Origin: Subtercola boreus
Lineage (GTDB): Bacteria; Actinomycetota; Actinomycetes; Actinomycetales; Microbacteriaceae
DNA length: 64,000 nt
Assembly (NCBI RefSeq): GCF_006716115.1
Contig: NZ_VFOO01000001.1
Coordinates: forward strand, 2,356,001 to 2,420,000
Direction of reading: 5' to 3'
This document shows, piece by piece, positions 51,817 through 61,074 of the stretch (position 1 is the first letter of the stretch; each line of letters opens with the position of its first letter). The notes below the pieces were generated by a model that ran no database searches, was not told the origin of the DNA, and worked only from the letters and a program-made list of their open reading frames with translations. A program made the position numbers and the translations under genes.

Positions 51817-53033
51817 CACTCTCGAGCATGCCCGAGGTGCTGGCGGCCCTGCGCGCCGGACGACCGGTGATCGTGGCCGACGACGAAGACCGCGAGAACG
51901 AGGGCGACGCGATCCTGTCGGCCGAGCTGGCCTCGCCGGAGTGGATCGCCTGGATGGTGCGGCACACGTCGGGATTCCTCTGCGCGCCGATGACCGTGGC
52001 TCGCGCTGCAGAGCTGGGACTGCCGCCGATGGTCGAACAGAACCAGGACGCCCGGCGTACCGCCTACACGATCACCGTCGACGCCTCGTCGGGAGTGACG
52101 ACGGGCATCAGTGCCCACGACCGCGCACACACCCTGCGCGCGCTGGCCGACGGAGCGGCGACTCCGGCGAGCTTCATCCGGCCGGGTCACGTGCTGCCCG
52201 TGGTTGCGGTCGACGGCGGTGTTCGGCAGCGACCCGGGCACACGGAGGCCTCCGTCGAACTGCTCCGCCTGGCCGGCCTGGTTCCGGTCGGCGTCATCGG
52301 CGAGATCGTCTCCGCCGACGGTTCGATGGCGCGGATGCCCGAACTGCTGCAACTAGGCGAAGACGAAGACCTGCCGGTCACCACGATCGCAGCGCTCATC
52401 GAATGGCTCGACGCGATCGGTCCGGCGCCTGTCGCGGCGACGGGCGCCCGGGTGACGTTCGAGGTCGAGACGGTGGTGCCGACCATCCACGGGTCGTTCC
52501 GTTTCCGGGCGTACCACGACGCCGAGACGAAGACGGATCATCTCGCGATCCTCTCCGGCGACCCGCACGCCGAGGGTGCGCTCGTACGTGTGCACTCCGA
52601 GTGCCTCACCGGAGAGGCCTTCGGGTCGCTGAAGTGCGAGTGCGGTCCGCAACTGGATGCCGCGCTCGACCTCATCGCCGAACGGGGTGGCGCGGTCATA
52701 TACCTCCGCGGGCATGAAGGCCGCGGCATCGGGCTGCTGAACAAGCTGCGCGCCTACCGGCTGCAGGAGGACGGGCTCGACACCCTCGATGCCAACACGG
52801 TCCAGGGGCTCCCCGCCGACGGCCGGGAGTACGGGGCAGCGGCGGCGATCCTGGCGGATCTCGGGCTGGACCGCATCCGGCTGCTCACCAACAACCCCGA
52901 CAAGGTGCACCAGCTCGAAGACCTCGGCATCGTGGTAGCCGAACGGCAACCTCTGGTCGTCGGCCGGGGCGGGGCGAACTCCGCGTACCTCGACACCAAA
53001 CGCGACCGCATGGGTCACCTGCTGCCGAGCTGA
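51813..53033 (+). CDS. ribBA: bifunctional 3,4-dihydroxy-2-butanone-4-phosphate synthase / GTP cyclohydrolase II
   Basis: It supplies both precursors of riboflavin. The 406-residue protein joins a RibB domain ([11 protein letters not shown] near residue 25, [41 protein letters not shown]) to a RibA domain. RibA has the zinc ligands in [20 protein letters not shown] and the catalytic [12 protein letters not shown] and [10 protein letters not shown] short overlap with ribE implies coupling. Confidence 0.95.
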   Translation: MTLSSMPEVLAALRAGRPVIVADDEDRENEGDAILSAELASPEWIAWMVRHTSGFLCAPMTVARAAELGLPPMVEQNQDARRTAYTITVDASSGVTTGISAHDRAHTLRALADGAATPASFIRPGHVLPVVAVDGGVRQRPGHTEASVELLRLAGLVPVGVIGEIVSADGSMARMPELLQLGEDEDLPVTTIAALIEWLDAIGPAPVAATGARVTFEVETVVPTIHGSFRFRAYHDAETKTDHLAILSGDPHAEGALVRVHSECLTGEAFGSLKCECGPQLDAALDLIAERGGAVIYLRGHEGRGIGLLNKLRAYRLQEDGLDTLDANTVQGLPADGREYGAAAAILADLGLDRIRLLTNNPDKVHQLEDLGIVVAERQPLVVGRGGANSAYLDTKRDRMGHLLPS

Positions 53034-53109
53034 CGCGATCGGACCGCCCGGGCATCCATCCCCCTCCCCCGTACCCCTCTTCACCCAGACCGAGAAAGGC
53101 CCACCGACC

Positions 53110-53577
53110 ATGAGCGGCGCCGGAACACCCACCACCACACCCCTCGACGGAACAGGGCTCAAGGTGACCATCGTCGCCGGGCGCTGGCACGAGCAGATCA
53201 CAGCAGGCCTGCTTGCCGGCGCCCACCGCGCCCTCGCCGAGGCGAACGTCGACGTCACCGAACTCCGGGTGCCCGGCAGTTTCGAGCTGCCCGTCGTCTG
53301 CCGCGCGGCCCTCGAGGCGGGTGCCGACGCGGTCGTGGCCCTCGGCGTGATCATCCGGGGCGGCACCCCGCACTTCGAGTACGTGTCGGATGCCGCGACC
53401 AGCGGTCTCACGCAGGTGAGCGTGCTGACGGGCAAGCCGGTCGGTTTCGGGGTGCTCACCCTCGACGACGAGGCCCAGGGCATCGACCGGGCAGGACTCC
53501 CGGGCTCCAAGGAGGACAAGGGGCGCGAGGCAGCTGAGGCCGCGGTCGCGACGGCGCTTCTGCTCCGCTCACTCTGA
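53110..53577 (+). CDS. ribH: 6,7-dimethyl-8-ribityllumazine synthase
   Basis: This 155-residue protein condenses the RibD and RibB products to lumazine. The family motifs [32 protein letters not shown] (catalytic His) and [15 protein letters not shown] are present. It follows ribBA by 76 nt, with GAAAGG before the ATG, and closes the rib operon. Confidence 0.95.
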   Translation: MSGAGTPTTTPLDGTGLKVTIVAGRWHEQITAGLLAGAHRALAEANVDVTELRVPGSFELPVVCRAALEAGADAVVALGVIIRGGTPHFEYVSDAATSGLTQVSVLTGKPVGFGVLTLDDEAQGIDRAGLPGSKEDKGREAAEAAVATALLLRSL

Positions 53578-53763
53578 GCCGGGCTCGCAGACGCCCCTCG
53601 GAATTCACGGCAGGACACCCTGCGCGCCCAAGCGGGGTATGGTATTAGCGCGCGGCACACCAACCGCCTCTCGTCACACCGTGGTTGACCTCGCGCCCGA
53701 TCGACGCTTTCGCCCACCGTGATCTCCCGTGTACTCCGGTACGCCCTTCGTCCGAAAGCCGTC

Positions 53764-55104
53764 ATGTCTTCGCCCCAGATCGCCGCTCCGCCCGCCGCTC
53801 CTGCCAACACTCGCAACCGGGTCATCCTCGCCAGCCTCATCGGCACCTCGATCGAGTTCTACGACTTCTACGTCTACGGCACGGCTGCTGTCCTCGTGTT
53901 CCCGAAGCTGTTCTTCCCCGACAACTCGAACCCGACGATCAGCCTGCTGTCGTCGTTCCTCGTTTTCGGCATCGCGTTCATCGCCCGGCCGATCGGCTCG
54001 ATCATATTCGGGCACTTCGGTGACCGCATCGGCCGCAAGAAGACACTGGTAGCCTCGCTGCTCACCATGGGCGTCGCGACAGTGCTCATCGGTCTCCTGC
54101 CGACATATGCCCAGATCGGAATCTGGGCTCCTCTGCTCCTGACACTCTTCCGTTTCGCGCAGGGCCTCGGCCTCGGCGGCGAGTGGAGTGGCGCTGCGCT
54201 GCTGGCCACCGAGAACGCCCCGAAGGGCAAACGCGCGATCTACGGCACGTTCCCGCAGATGGGTGCCCCGATCGGGTTCATCCTCGCCAACGGCATCTTC
54301 CTCGTGCTGAGCCTCACGATGTCCGCCGACGCTTTCGCCAGCTGGGGCTGGCGCGTCCCGTTCGTGATCAGCGCTGTACTCGTCATCGTCGGCCTCTACG
54401 TGCGCTTCAAGCTCGTCGAGACGCCCGCGTTCCAGAAGGTCATCGACAGCGGCGAGGTGGCCAAGGTTCCGGTGGCCCGCGTCTTCAAGTCGAGCTGGCG
54501 TCCGCTCATCCTCGGCACCTTCATCATGCTGGCCACGTACACGCTCTTCTACCTGATGACGACGTACACGCTGACCTACGGCACCACGGCCATTACCGCG
54601 GCAACCCCCGGGCTCGGCTACTCGCGCACCGACTTCTTGATCATGCTGATCGTCGGCGTGGTGTTCTTCGGCATCTTCACGCTCGTCTCCGGCCCCCTGG
54701 CCGAGAAGTACGGCCGCCGCCTGACCCTGATCGCCACCACCATCGGCATCCTCGTCTTCGGCCTGCTCTTCGTACCGCTCTTCGGCGGCGGCTTCATCGG
54801 AACGATGGCCCTCCTCATCATCGGCTTCACCCTGATGGGGCTGACGTTCGGCCCGATGGCGTCGGTGCTGCCCGAGCTGTTCCCCGCCAACGTGCGGTAC
54901 ACGGGCTCGGCGATCAGCTACAACTTCGCCTCGATCCTCGGTGCGGCCGTCGCGCCCTTCGTCGCCGTGGCACTCTGGGCCGCAGCATCCGGGAGCCCGG
55001 TGCTCGTCGGGGTGTATCTGGCCGTGATGGCCGCCATCACGCTGGTCGCGCTGTTCCTCAGCAAGGAGACCCGCGATGTGGAGTACGACGACAACCTGAG
55101 CTGA
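53764..55104 (+). CDS. MFS transporter, metabolite:H+ symporter (MHS) family
   Basis: This 446-residue transporter has twelve predicted helices. The MHS signature at the start (GTSIEFYDFYVYGTAAVLVF), the MFS loop FGHFGDRIGRKKTL, and FAQGLGLGGEWSGAALLATE are clear. Relatives move compounds such as proline/betaine, shikimate or alpha-ketoglutarate; the substrate here cannot be read. The start at 53764 removes a spurious 15-residue extension. Strong terminator downstream; monocistronic. Confidence 0.9.
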   Translation: MSSPQIAAPPAAPANTRNRVILASLIGTSIEFYDFYVYGTAAVLVFPKLFFPDNSNPTISLLSSFLVFGIAFIARPIGSIIFGHFGDRIGRKKTLVASLLTMGVATVLIGLLPTYAQIGIWAPLLLTLFRFAQGLGLGGEWSGAALLATENAPKGKRAIYGTFPQMGAPIGFILANGIFLVLSLTMSADAFASWGWRVPFVISAVLVIVGLYVRFKLVETPAFQKVIDSGEVAKVPVARVFKSSWRPLILGTFIMLATYTLFYLMTTYTLTYGTTAITAATPGLGYSRTDFLIMLIVGVVFFGIFTLVSGPLAEKYGRRLTLIATTIGILVFGLLFVPLFGGGFIGTMALLIIGFTLMGLTFGPMASVLPELFPANVRYTGSAISYNFASILGAAVAPFVAVALWAAASGSPVLVGVYLAVMAAITLVALFLSKETRDVEYDDNLS

Positions 55105-55134
55105 GGCCCTCGCCACACACTCTGCTTCACGCTC

Positions 55135-55173
55135 GAAGGGCGCCCCGGTCATCCACTGGCCGGGGCGCCCTTC
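55135..55173 (+). terminator. terminator of the MFS gene
   Basis: A perfect 14-bp stem (55135-55148 with 55160-55173) closes on an 11-nt loop and is followed by TGTGTCT. Confidence 0.8.
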
Positions 55174-55215
55174 TGTGTCTGGCGCAACCTAAACTTGAGG
55201 GGATCGAAAGTAGCC

Positions 55216-57330
55216 ATGACGAATACTGCACAACCCCGCGGCCGCCGCAGAGGAAAAGACGACGGCGGCCCCCGGGCCCGGTTCAGCGACCTCCTCCCCT
55301 ACCTCCTCGAGCACAAGAAGGTGCTCGCCTTCGTGATCGTGCTGAGCGTGCTGGGAGCGGCCGCCAGCCTCGCCCAGCCCCTTCTCGTCAGCCAGGTCAT
55401 CACTCTCGTCACGAACAACCAGAGTCTCTCCGGCCTGGTCTGGGCGCTTGTCGCGCTGGTTGTGGTCTCCGGCCTGATCAGCGGTTTCCAGCACTACCTC
55501 CTGCAGCGCACCGGCGAAGGAGTCGTGCTGTCGTCGAGGCGCAAGCTGGTGCGGCGGATGCTCAACCTGCCCATCCGCGAATTCGATGTCCGACGCACCG
55601 GCGACCTCGTGTCGCGCGTCGGGTCGGACACGACGCTCCTCCGTGCGGTGCTCACCCAGGGCCTCGTGGAGGCCATCGGCGGCTCTCTGACCTTTGTCGG
55701 AGCCCTCATCGCGATGCTCATCATCGACCCGGTGCTGCTCGGGCTGACCGTGCTGGTCGTCGGTGTCTCGATCGTGGTCGTCGTGCTGCTCTCCGCGCGC
55801 ATCCGCGTGGCCAGCCGCAAGGCCCAGGAGAAGGTGGGCGACCTGGCCGCGAGCGTCGAACGGGCCATCACGGCGGTGCGCACCGTTCGCGCCGCGAACG
55901 CCACCGATCGCGAGGTCGCCGCTGTCGAGAAAGACGCGGAAGGCGCCTGGCAGATGGGCATCCAGGTCGCGAAGATCTCCGCGCTCGTCGTGCCTGTCGC
56001 CGGAATCGCGATGCAGGTCGCCTTCCTCACCGTGATCGGGGTGGGCGGCTACCGTGTTGCGAGCGGCGCGACCTCGATCGCCTCGCTCGTGTCGTTCATC
56101 CTCTTCCTCTTCCTGATGATCCTGCCGCTCGGGCAGGCCTTCGGCGCGTTCACCTCGGTGAACTCGGCGCTCGGGGCGCTGGGGCGCATCCAGGAGATCA
56201 TCAACCTCCCGATCGAGGGCCAGACCGACCGCGATGACGTGCCGCTGCACGTGCGTGGCGCGGCGGCCGGGGTCGGTGCCGGTGCCGGTGCATCGGATGG
56301 TGCCGGGTTCGGGGCAGGCGCGTTCGATGCTGCCGCGGTCGAGCTCGCCGTCGAGTTCGAGGCTGTCGAATTCGCGTATGCCGAGGGTGCCGTGCCGGGA
56401 GACGGGTCGGTGGATGCCCGGGGCGATCTCTCCGGGCCCGGTACGCCGGCAACAGCGTCGCCGGCAGCAGCGTCGCCGGCAGCAGCGTCGCCAGCAGCAA
56501 CAGCAGGTGGTGTGGCGGCTACGCCGGCGGACAGCCTGCCCGGGGGTACGGCGAGAGCCGGGGGCGGGTCTGATCCCAGCGCGATCGGGGCGCGGGAATC
56601 CCTCGCCACACTCGGATCGCGTGCGACGGGTGGGCCGGGCATCCAGAGCACAACCGTGCTGCGCGGCGTGAGCTTCAGCGTGCCGCGCGGAAAGCGCATC
56701 GCGCTCGTCGGGCCCTCGGGTGCGGGCAAGAGCACCATTCTCGCCCTGATCGAGCGGTTCTACGACCCGACGTCGGGGGTGATCCGCGTCGGCGGGATCG
56801 ACATCCGCGCTCTCGACCGGCAGGAGCTCCGCTCCCAGATCGGTTACGTCGAGCAGGACGCGCCGGTGCTCGCCGGGAGCATCCGCTCCAACCTGCTGCT
56901 CGCGACGCCTGACGCGACCGACGAGCAGTGCACCGCGGTGCTGGGCGCCGTCAACCTGCTCGAAGTGCTGGAGCGCTCACCGCAGGGGCTCGATGCCCCG
57001 GTCGGCGAGGAGGGCGTGATGCTCTCCGGCGGCGAACGCCAGCGGCTCGCGATCGCGCGTGCTCTGCTGGCCGCTCCCCCGATCCTGCTGCTGGACGAGT
57101 CCACCTCCAGCCTCGACGGCCTCAACGAGCAGATGCTCCGCGAGGCGATCGACGCCGTGGCGGAGAACCGCACGCTGATCGTGATCGCGCACCGGCTCTC
57201 GACCGTGGTCGACTCCGACCTGATCATCGTGCTCGACCACGGCAGCGTGGTCGGCGTGGGGACGCACTCGGAGCTCGTGGTGTCGACGCCGCTCTACCGG
57301 GAGCTGGCGAAGCGGCAGCTGCTCGTCTGA
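55216..57330 (+). CDS. ABC exporter half-transporter with low-complexity insert in the ATPase domain
   Basis: This 704-residue fused membrane/ATPase protein of the MsbA/LmrA type probably acts as a homodimer. Six helices span about residues 35-325. The ATPase has Walker A GPSGAGKST (about 499-507), Q-loop IGYVEQDAPVL, signature LSGGERQRLAIARALL, Walker B ILLLDEST and the switch IAHRLS. Residues about 392-477 form an 85-residue Ala/Gly/Ser/Pro stretch inserted after the first strand (EFEAVEFAYAEGA) and before TTVLRGVSFSV. The linker before it is also Ala/Gly-rich. The start at ATG 55216 has GAAAG upstream. The substrate is unknown. Confidence 0.9.
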   Translation: MTNTAQPRGRRRGKDDGGPRARFSDLLPYLLEHKKVLAFVIVLSVLGAAASLAQPLLVSQVITLVTNNQSLSGLVWALVALVVVSGLISGFQHYLLQRTGEGVVLSSRRKLVRRMLNLPIREFDVRRTGDLVSRVGSDTTLLRAVLTQGLVEAIGGSLTFVGALIAMLIIDPVLLGLTVLVVGVSIVVVVLLSARIRVASRKAQEKVGDLAASVERAITAVRTVRAANATDREVAAVEKDAEGAWQMGIQVAKISALVVPVAGIAMQVAFLTVIGVGGYRVASGATSIASLVSFILFLFLMILPLGQAFGAFTSVNSALGALGRIQEIINLPIEGQTDRDDVPLHVRGAAAGVGAGAGASDGAGFGAGAFDAAAVELAVEFEAVEFAYAEGAVPGDGSVDARGDLSGPGTPATASPAAASPAAASPAATAGGVAATPADSLPGGTARAGGGSDPSAIGARESLATLGSRATGGPGIQSTTVLRGVSFSVPRGKRIALVGPSGAGKSTILALIERFYDPTSGVIRVGGIDIRALDRQELRSQIGYVEQDAPVLAGSIRSNLLLATPDATDEQCTAVLGAVNLLEVLERSPQGLDAPVGEEGVMLSGGERQRLAIARALLAAPPILLLDESTSSLDGLNEQMLREAIDAVAENRTLIVIAHRLSTVVDSDLIIVLDHGSVVGVGTHSELVVSTPLYRELAKRQLLV
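56453..56497. repeat. three 15-bp in-frame repeats inside the ABC exporter gene
   Basis: CAGCGTCGCCGGCAG occurs at 56453 and 56468 and with one change at 56483, encoding Ala-Ser-Pro-Ala-Ala units inside the low-complexity insert. Confidence 0.8.
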
Positions 57331-57433
57331 GCCGCGCGCTCCGGGCGCGCGCCGCCCGGCACGCCTGCCCCGCCCGGCCGCCGCGCCCGCCGCACGCTCC
57401 CGCCCGCGCCGGCCACCCCGCCCGTCGCCCGCC

Positions 57434-57492
57434 TCGAGTCTGGAGTAGCTGTCGCTCCGGGCTTCGTGGAGCGACTGATACTCCCGACTCGA
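57434..57492. terminator. long imperfect hairpin between the ABC exporter and folD
   Basis: Arms of about 25 nt (starting TCGAGTCTGGAGTA and ending TACTCCCGACTCGA) pair with three mismatches around a short loop. It lies between convergent genes and resembles the trpS hairpin in its GGGAGT core, so it may serve both directions. Confidence 0.55.
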
Positions 57493-57531
57493 TCGGTCCT
57501 CGACCGCTGCGCAGCGGGAGGGGTGGGGGGG

Positions 57532-58395
57532 TCAGTCGGCGAGCGCGTACTGCAGTTCGGCCGCGCGAAGCGTGTTCGCCAGCAGCATCGCGATCGTCAT
57601 GGGGCCGACGCCGCCGGGCACCGGCGTCACGAGTGACGCCACCTCCGAGACCGATGCGAAGTCGGCGTCGCCGCTGAGGCCTTCCGGCCCGCGGTGGATG
57701 CCCACGTCGATGACGGTCGCACCGGGCTTCACGAACTCGCCCGTGACCAGGCCCTTCACTCCGACGGCCGCGACGATGATGTCCGCCTCGCGGCACACGT
57801 CCGCCAGATTCTTCGTGCGCGAGTGCGCGATCGTCACGGTCGCATTGCGGTTCACCAGCAGCTGCGCAACCGGTCGGCCGACGAGTTCCGAGCGGCCGAT
57901 CACCACGACCCTCGCGCCCTCGACGGGCACATCGTAGGCGTCGAGCAGCTCGATCACACCGGACGGGGTGCACGGGCGGAGTCCCGGCTTGCCCTGTGCG
58001 AGGAGGCCGACACTCATCGTCGTCAGTCCGTCGACATCCTTTTCGAAGGGGATCAGCTCGATCAGGGCCGCCGCATCGAGGTGTGCGGGCACCGGCAGCT
58101 GCAGCAGGATGCCCGAGACGGCGTGATTCGCCGCGAGCTGCCCCAGCAACCCTTCGACCTCCGCCTGCGTCGCATCCTCCGGCAGGTGCTGGTGCAGGTC
58201 GGCCATGCCCGCCGCCACCGACATCTTGCGCTTGCTGGCCACGTAGACCTCGGATGCGGGATCGCCGCCGACCAGCACAGTCGCGAGTCCCGGCTGGATG
58301 CCGGTGCGGGCGGTGAACTCCGCCACGTCGGTCTTCAGCTGTTCGCGCACCCGCGCTGCCACGGCCTTGCCGTCGATGATTCCGGCCTCTGCCAT
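57532..58395 (-). CDS. folD: bifunctional methylenetetrahydrofolate dehydrogenase / methenyl-THF cyclohydrolase
   Basis: It interconverts methylene-, methenyl- and formyl-THF. The 287-residue protein has the catalytic Lys in EVYVASKRKMS, ILLQLPVPAHLD and the cofactor-binding VVIGRSELVGRPVAQLL. It also has DVGIHRG and the C-terminal PVPGGVGPMTIAMLL. The ATG at 58395 has GGAGAAG just upstream. It is downstream of purU in the same direction, a sensible one-carbon pairing. Confidence 0.95.
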   Translation of the reverse strand: MAEAGIIDGKAVAARVREQLKTDVAEFTARTGIQPGLATVLVGGDPASEVYVASKRKMSVAAGMADLHQHLPEDATQAEVEGLLGQLAANHAVSGILLQLPVPAHLDAAALIELIPFEKDVDGLTTMSVGLLAQGKPGLRPCTPSGVIELLDAYDVPVEGARVVVIGRSELVGRPVAQLLVNRNATVTIAHSRTKNLADVCREADIIVAAVGVKGLVTGEFVKPGATVIDVGIHRGPEGLSGDADFASVSEVASLVTPVPGGVGPMTIAMLLANTLRAAELQYALAD

Positions 58396-58417
58396 GTTCT
58401 TCTCCTTCACAATCACG

Positions 58418-58441
58418 ATCTGTGGGAAGTTCTCCACAGAT
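58418..58441. promoter_or_regulatory. perfect 8-bp palindrome upstream of folD
   Basis: ATCTGTGG (58418-58425) and CCACAGAT (58434-58441) form a perfect inverted repeat with an 8-nt centre, 23 nt before the folD start. It could be an operator for a one-carbon or purine regulator, or a weak hairpin after purU. Confidence 0.35.
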
Positions 58442-58463
58442 GCCTCACCCCGGGGCCGCAGCC

Positions 58464-59390
58464 CTAGAGGATGGTGGTGGAATTCCCGTATGTCATCACA
58501 CGATCCTCACAGTGCCACTGCACCGCACGCGCCAGAACGCTCCGCTCGACCTCGGCTCCGCGGCGTTCGAGCTCGGCCACGCTCTCGCGATGGCTGACGC
58601 GCACCACATCCTGTTCGATGATCGGCCCCTCGTCGAGGTTGGCCGTGGCGTAGTGGGCGGTTGCACCGATGAGCTTGACGCCCCGTTCCTTTGCCTTGAG
58701 GTAGGGGCCTGCGCCGGCGAAGGCCGGCAGGAAGGAGTGATGGATGTTGATGACCGGGCAGCCTACCGCGCTGAGAAACTCGGCGGAGAGGATCTGCATG
58801 TACCGTGCCATGACCACCAGGTCGACGTTGCCGGCGAGCAACTCCAGCTGCCGCGCCTCGGCTTCGGCCTTGTTCGCCCTGGAGACCGGGATGTGCACGA
58901 ACGGAACGCCGAAGCTCTCGGCGTCGGCACGGAGGTCCTCATGATTCGAGATCACCAGGGTGATGTCCATGTCGAGATCGCCGCGCTTGTTGCGCCAGAG
59001 AAGTTCGAGCAGGCAGTGATCGTACTTCGACACCATGATCGCCACGCGCTTCGGCGAGGCCGCACTCGTGAACGTGTAGGTCATGCCGAAGCGGCGGCCC
59101 ACCTGCGCGGCGAAGTCTCCGTCGAGTTCGGCGAGCCGGTCGGCGACGTTCTCGCAGTGGAACACCGTCCGCTGGAAGAATTCGCCGTTCTCGGAGTCGG
59201 TCGAGAACTGACCGAGCTCGGTGATGTTGGCACCGTGCTCGGCGAGGAAACCCGCGACGGCAGCGACGATTCCGGGCTGGTCGGCGCACTGGATCGTCAG
59301 GCGACCGATGTCGTGGGGTCGCACGGGTTCGGCGGCAGGGGCAGTCGTTACGAGCGGCGCGTCGGCGAACGCAGGCTGGTCGGGCACCAT
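58464..59390 (-). CDS. purU: formyltetrahydrofolate deformylase
   Basis: It hydrolyses 10-formyl-THF to formate and THF, balancing one-carbon pools. The 308-residue protein has an N-terminal ACT domain (LTIQCADQPGIVAAVAGFL) and a C-terminal formyltransferase-like hydrolase domain. The hydrolase has VDLVVMARYMQILS, NIHHSFLPAFAGAGPYLKA (catalytic His) and GATAHYATANLDEGPIIEQD. The ATG at 59390 follows GAGGAG. folD lies 68 nt downstream. Confidence 0.94.
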   Translation of the reverse strand: MVPDQPAFADAPLVTTAPAAEPVRPHDIGRLTIQCADQPGIVAAVAGFLAEHGANITELGQFSTDSENGEFFQRTVFHCENVADRLAELDGDFAAQVGRRFGMTYTFTSAASPKRVAIMVSKYDHCLLELLWRNKRGDLDMDITLVISNHEDLRADAESFGVPFVHIPVSRANKAEAEARQLELLAGNVDLVVMARYMQILSAEFLSAVGCPVINIHHSFLPAFAGAGPYLKAKERGVKLIGATAHYATANLDEGPIIEQDVVRVSHRESVAELERRGAEVERSVLARAVQWHCEDRVMTYGNSTTIL

Positions 59391-59477
59391 GGCGGGGCGG
59401 GCTCCTCGGTCGGAATGTGTCGTTCTAACGTTAATGGGTTTCACCGGGCTCACCCGCCGAAGCGGGCGAGTAGCCGG

Positions 59478-59512
59478 CCGGCCCGGCCTGCCGGAGGGGC
59501 CAGCCGGGCCGG
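59478..59512 (-). terminator. terminator of the SpoU methyltransferase gene
   Basis: A perfect 10-bp stem (59478-59487 with 59503-59512) starts 6 nt after the stop codon of the gene at 59518. A second hairpin (59449-59457 with 59462-59470, CGAA/TTCG loop) follows in the direction of transcription. Confidence 0.65.
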
Positions 59513-59517
59513 TGCGC

Positions 59518-60348
59518 TCACCCCGACACCGCCCAGAGTGCCACCGCGCTGGCGGCCGCCACGTTCAGGGAGTCGATTCCGTGCGCCATCGGGATGCTCA
59601 CGATGGTGTCTGCGGCAGCGAGCGCTTCCGGTGTCAGTCCATCGCCCTCCGCGCCGAGAACCAGGGCGAGCCTGGCGGGCCGGGCAGCCGATGCCGCGAA
59701 GTCCCGCAGCGAGACGGCTCCCTCGGCCAGCGCGAGCGCCGCAATGCCGAACCCTGCCCCGTGGAGCGTGGCGGCGAGCTCCGGCCAGTCTCCCGTACGC
59801 GTCCACGGAACCTGGAGCACCGTGCCCATGCTCACGCGAATGGCCCGCCGGTAGAAGGGATCGGAACAGCGCGGCGTCACCAGAACGGCATCCGCTCCGA
59901 TGGCCGCGACCGTGCGGAAGATCGCTCCCACGTTCGTCGGGTCGGCGACGTTCTCGAGAACGACGACAAGTCGGGCGTCTGCGAGCAGCTCCTCGACCGT
60001 GGCGAGCGCCGGGCGGTTCATCGCCGCCACGATCCCGCGGTGCAGGATGTACCCGGTCAGCTCCGCGAGCAGTTCGCCCGGCCCGACGAAGATCGGAGTC
60101 GTGGCGGCATACGGTCCCAGCGCTTGGGCAGCAGCCTCCACAGAGCCCCCCAGGGCGAGGACCGATCGGGGCATGTGACCGGCGCGCACGGCCCGCTCCA
60201 GCACCAGGGCGGACTCGGCGAGGTAGATCCCGTGCTCGGAGTGCTGCGCCTTGCGGAGGGCGACGTCGGTCTGGTGCGAATAGTCGGCCAGGCGCGGGTC
60301 ACTCAGATCGTCGATCTCGATCAGGGTTCGGAGCCCCGGACCACTCAC
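59518..60348 (-). CDS. SpoU/TrmH-family RNA 2'-O-methyltransferase
   Basis: This 276-residue SPOUT methyltransferase has the N-terminal substrate-binding domain (YLAESALVLERAVRAG) and a C-terminal knot domain. The knot domain shows VVVLENVADPTNVGAIFRTV, LVLGAEGDGLTPEAL and IPMAHGIDSLNVAAASAVAL. It probably modifies 23S rRNA or tRNA ribose. Its GTG start overlaps the stop of the nicotinamidase gene by 4 nt, so the two are translated together. Confidence 0.92.
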   Translation of the reverse strand: MSGPGLRTLIEIDDLSDPRLADYSHQTDVALRKAQHSEHGIYLAESALVLERAVRAGHMPRSVLALGGSVEAAAQALGPYAATTPIFVGPGELLAELTGYILHRGIVAAMNRPALATVEELLADARLVVVLENVADPTNVGAIFRTVAAIGADAVLVTPRCSDPFYRRAIRVSMGTVLQVPWTRTGDWPELAATLHGAGFGIAALALAEGAVSLRDFAASAARPARLALVLGAEGDGLTPEALAAADTIVSIPMAHGIDSLNVAAASAVALWAVSG

Positions 60349-60941
60349 CCCTCGTCGACCGAGGTCGAGAGGATGAGTTCGGCGCCCGCGTGCCCGAGTT
60401 CGGCGAGGGCCGCTTCGCTGGACCGGGGGTCGACGCCCGCGACGAGGTCCGTGAGCACGCGCACGTGACGCCCGTGCTCGATTGCGTCCAGTGCCGACGC
60501 GCGAACGCAGTAGTCCGTGGCGAGCCCCGCGATGTCGATCTCGGTCACTCCGTGCTCGTCGAGAAGCTGGTGCACCGTACCGCCTTCTTCGGTGGTCCCC
60601 TCGTAGATCGAGTAGGCCGGTTCGCCCTGGCCCTTCTGCACGTGGTGGGTGATCGACTCCTCCGTCAGGGCGTCGTGATAGTCGGCACCAGGGGTGCCGG
60701 CCACGCAGTGCACGGGCCACGTCGTGATGAAGTCCGGCTGCTCGTCGCCGGCGAAGTGGCCGCCGTTGTCGTTGTCGGCATCGTGCCAGTCGCGCGAGGC
60801 GATCACGAGGTCATAGGTGCTGGGATGCCCAGCCAACAGCGCGGAGATGCCCGCAGCCACGGCCCCGCCACCGGTGACACCGAGCGCTCCGCCCTCCGTG
60901 AAGTCGTTCTGCACGTCGATGATGAACAGTGCTTTCGTCAC
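60345..60941 (-). CDS. pncA: nicotinamidase / pyrazinamidase-like isochorismatase-family hydrolase
   Basis: It hydrolyses nicotinamide to nicotinic acid for NAD salvage. The 198-residue protein has the catalytic Asp in FIIDVQNDFTEGGAL and the metal-site segment SRDWHDADND. The nucleophile is Cys in IAGLATDYCVRASALDA, with the Lys in HHVQKGQG. The GTG at 60941 is preceded by AGGAGGACACC, and a TAGAAT -10 box lies at 61002-61007 on the minus strand. It is followed by the coupled SpoU gene. Confidence 0.93.
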   Translation of the reverse strand: MTKALFIIDVQNDFTEGGALGVTGGGAVAAGISALLAGHPSTYDLVIASRDWHDADNDNGGHFAGDEQPDFITTWPVHCVAGTPGADYHDALTEESITHHVQKGQGEPAYSIYEGTTEEGGTVHQLLDEHGVTEIDIAGLATDYCVRASALDAIEHGRHVRVLTDLVAGVDPRSSEAALAELGHAGAELILSTSVDEG

Positions 60942-61074
60942 GGTGTCCTCCTTCAGCGCACGAGGCGGGGTGTCGGATCCGCACCGCCGATGCTCGCCAC
61001 AATTCTACGACCGTGCGGTTGCACCCTGCCCGGCCGCCCACTGCCCGCCTTCATCGCTGCCCCCCCTACTGGCC

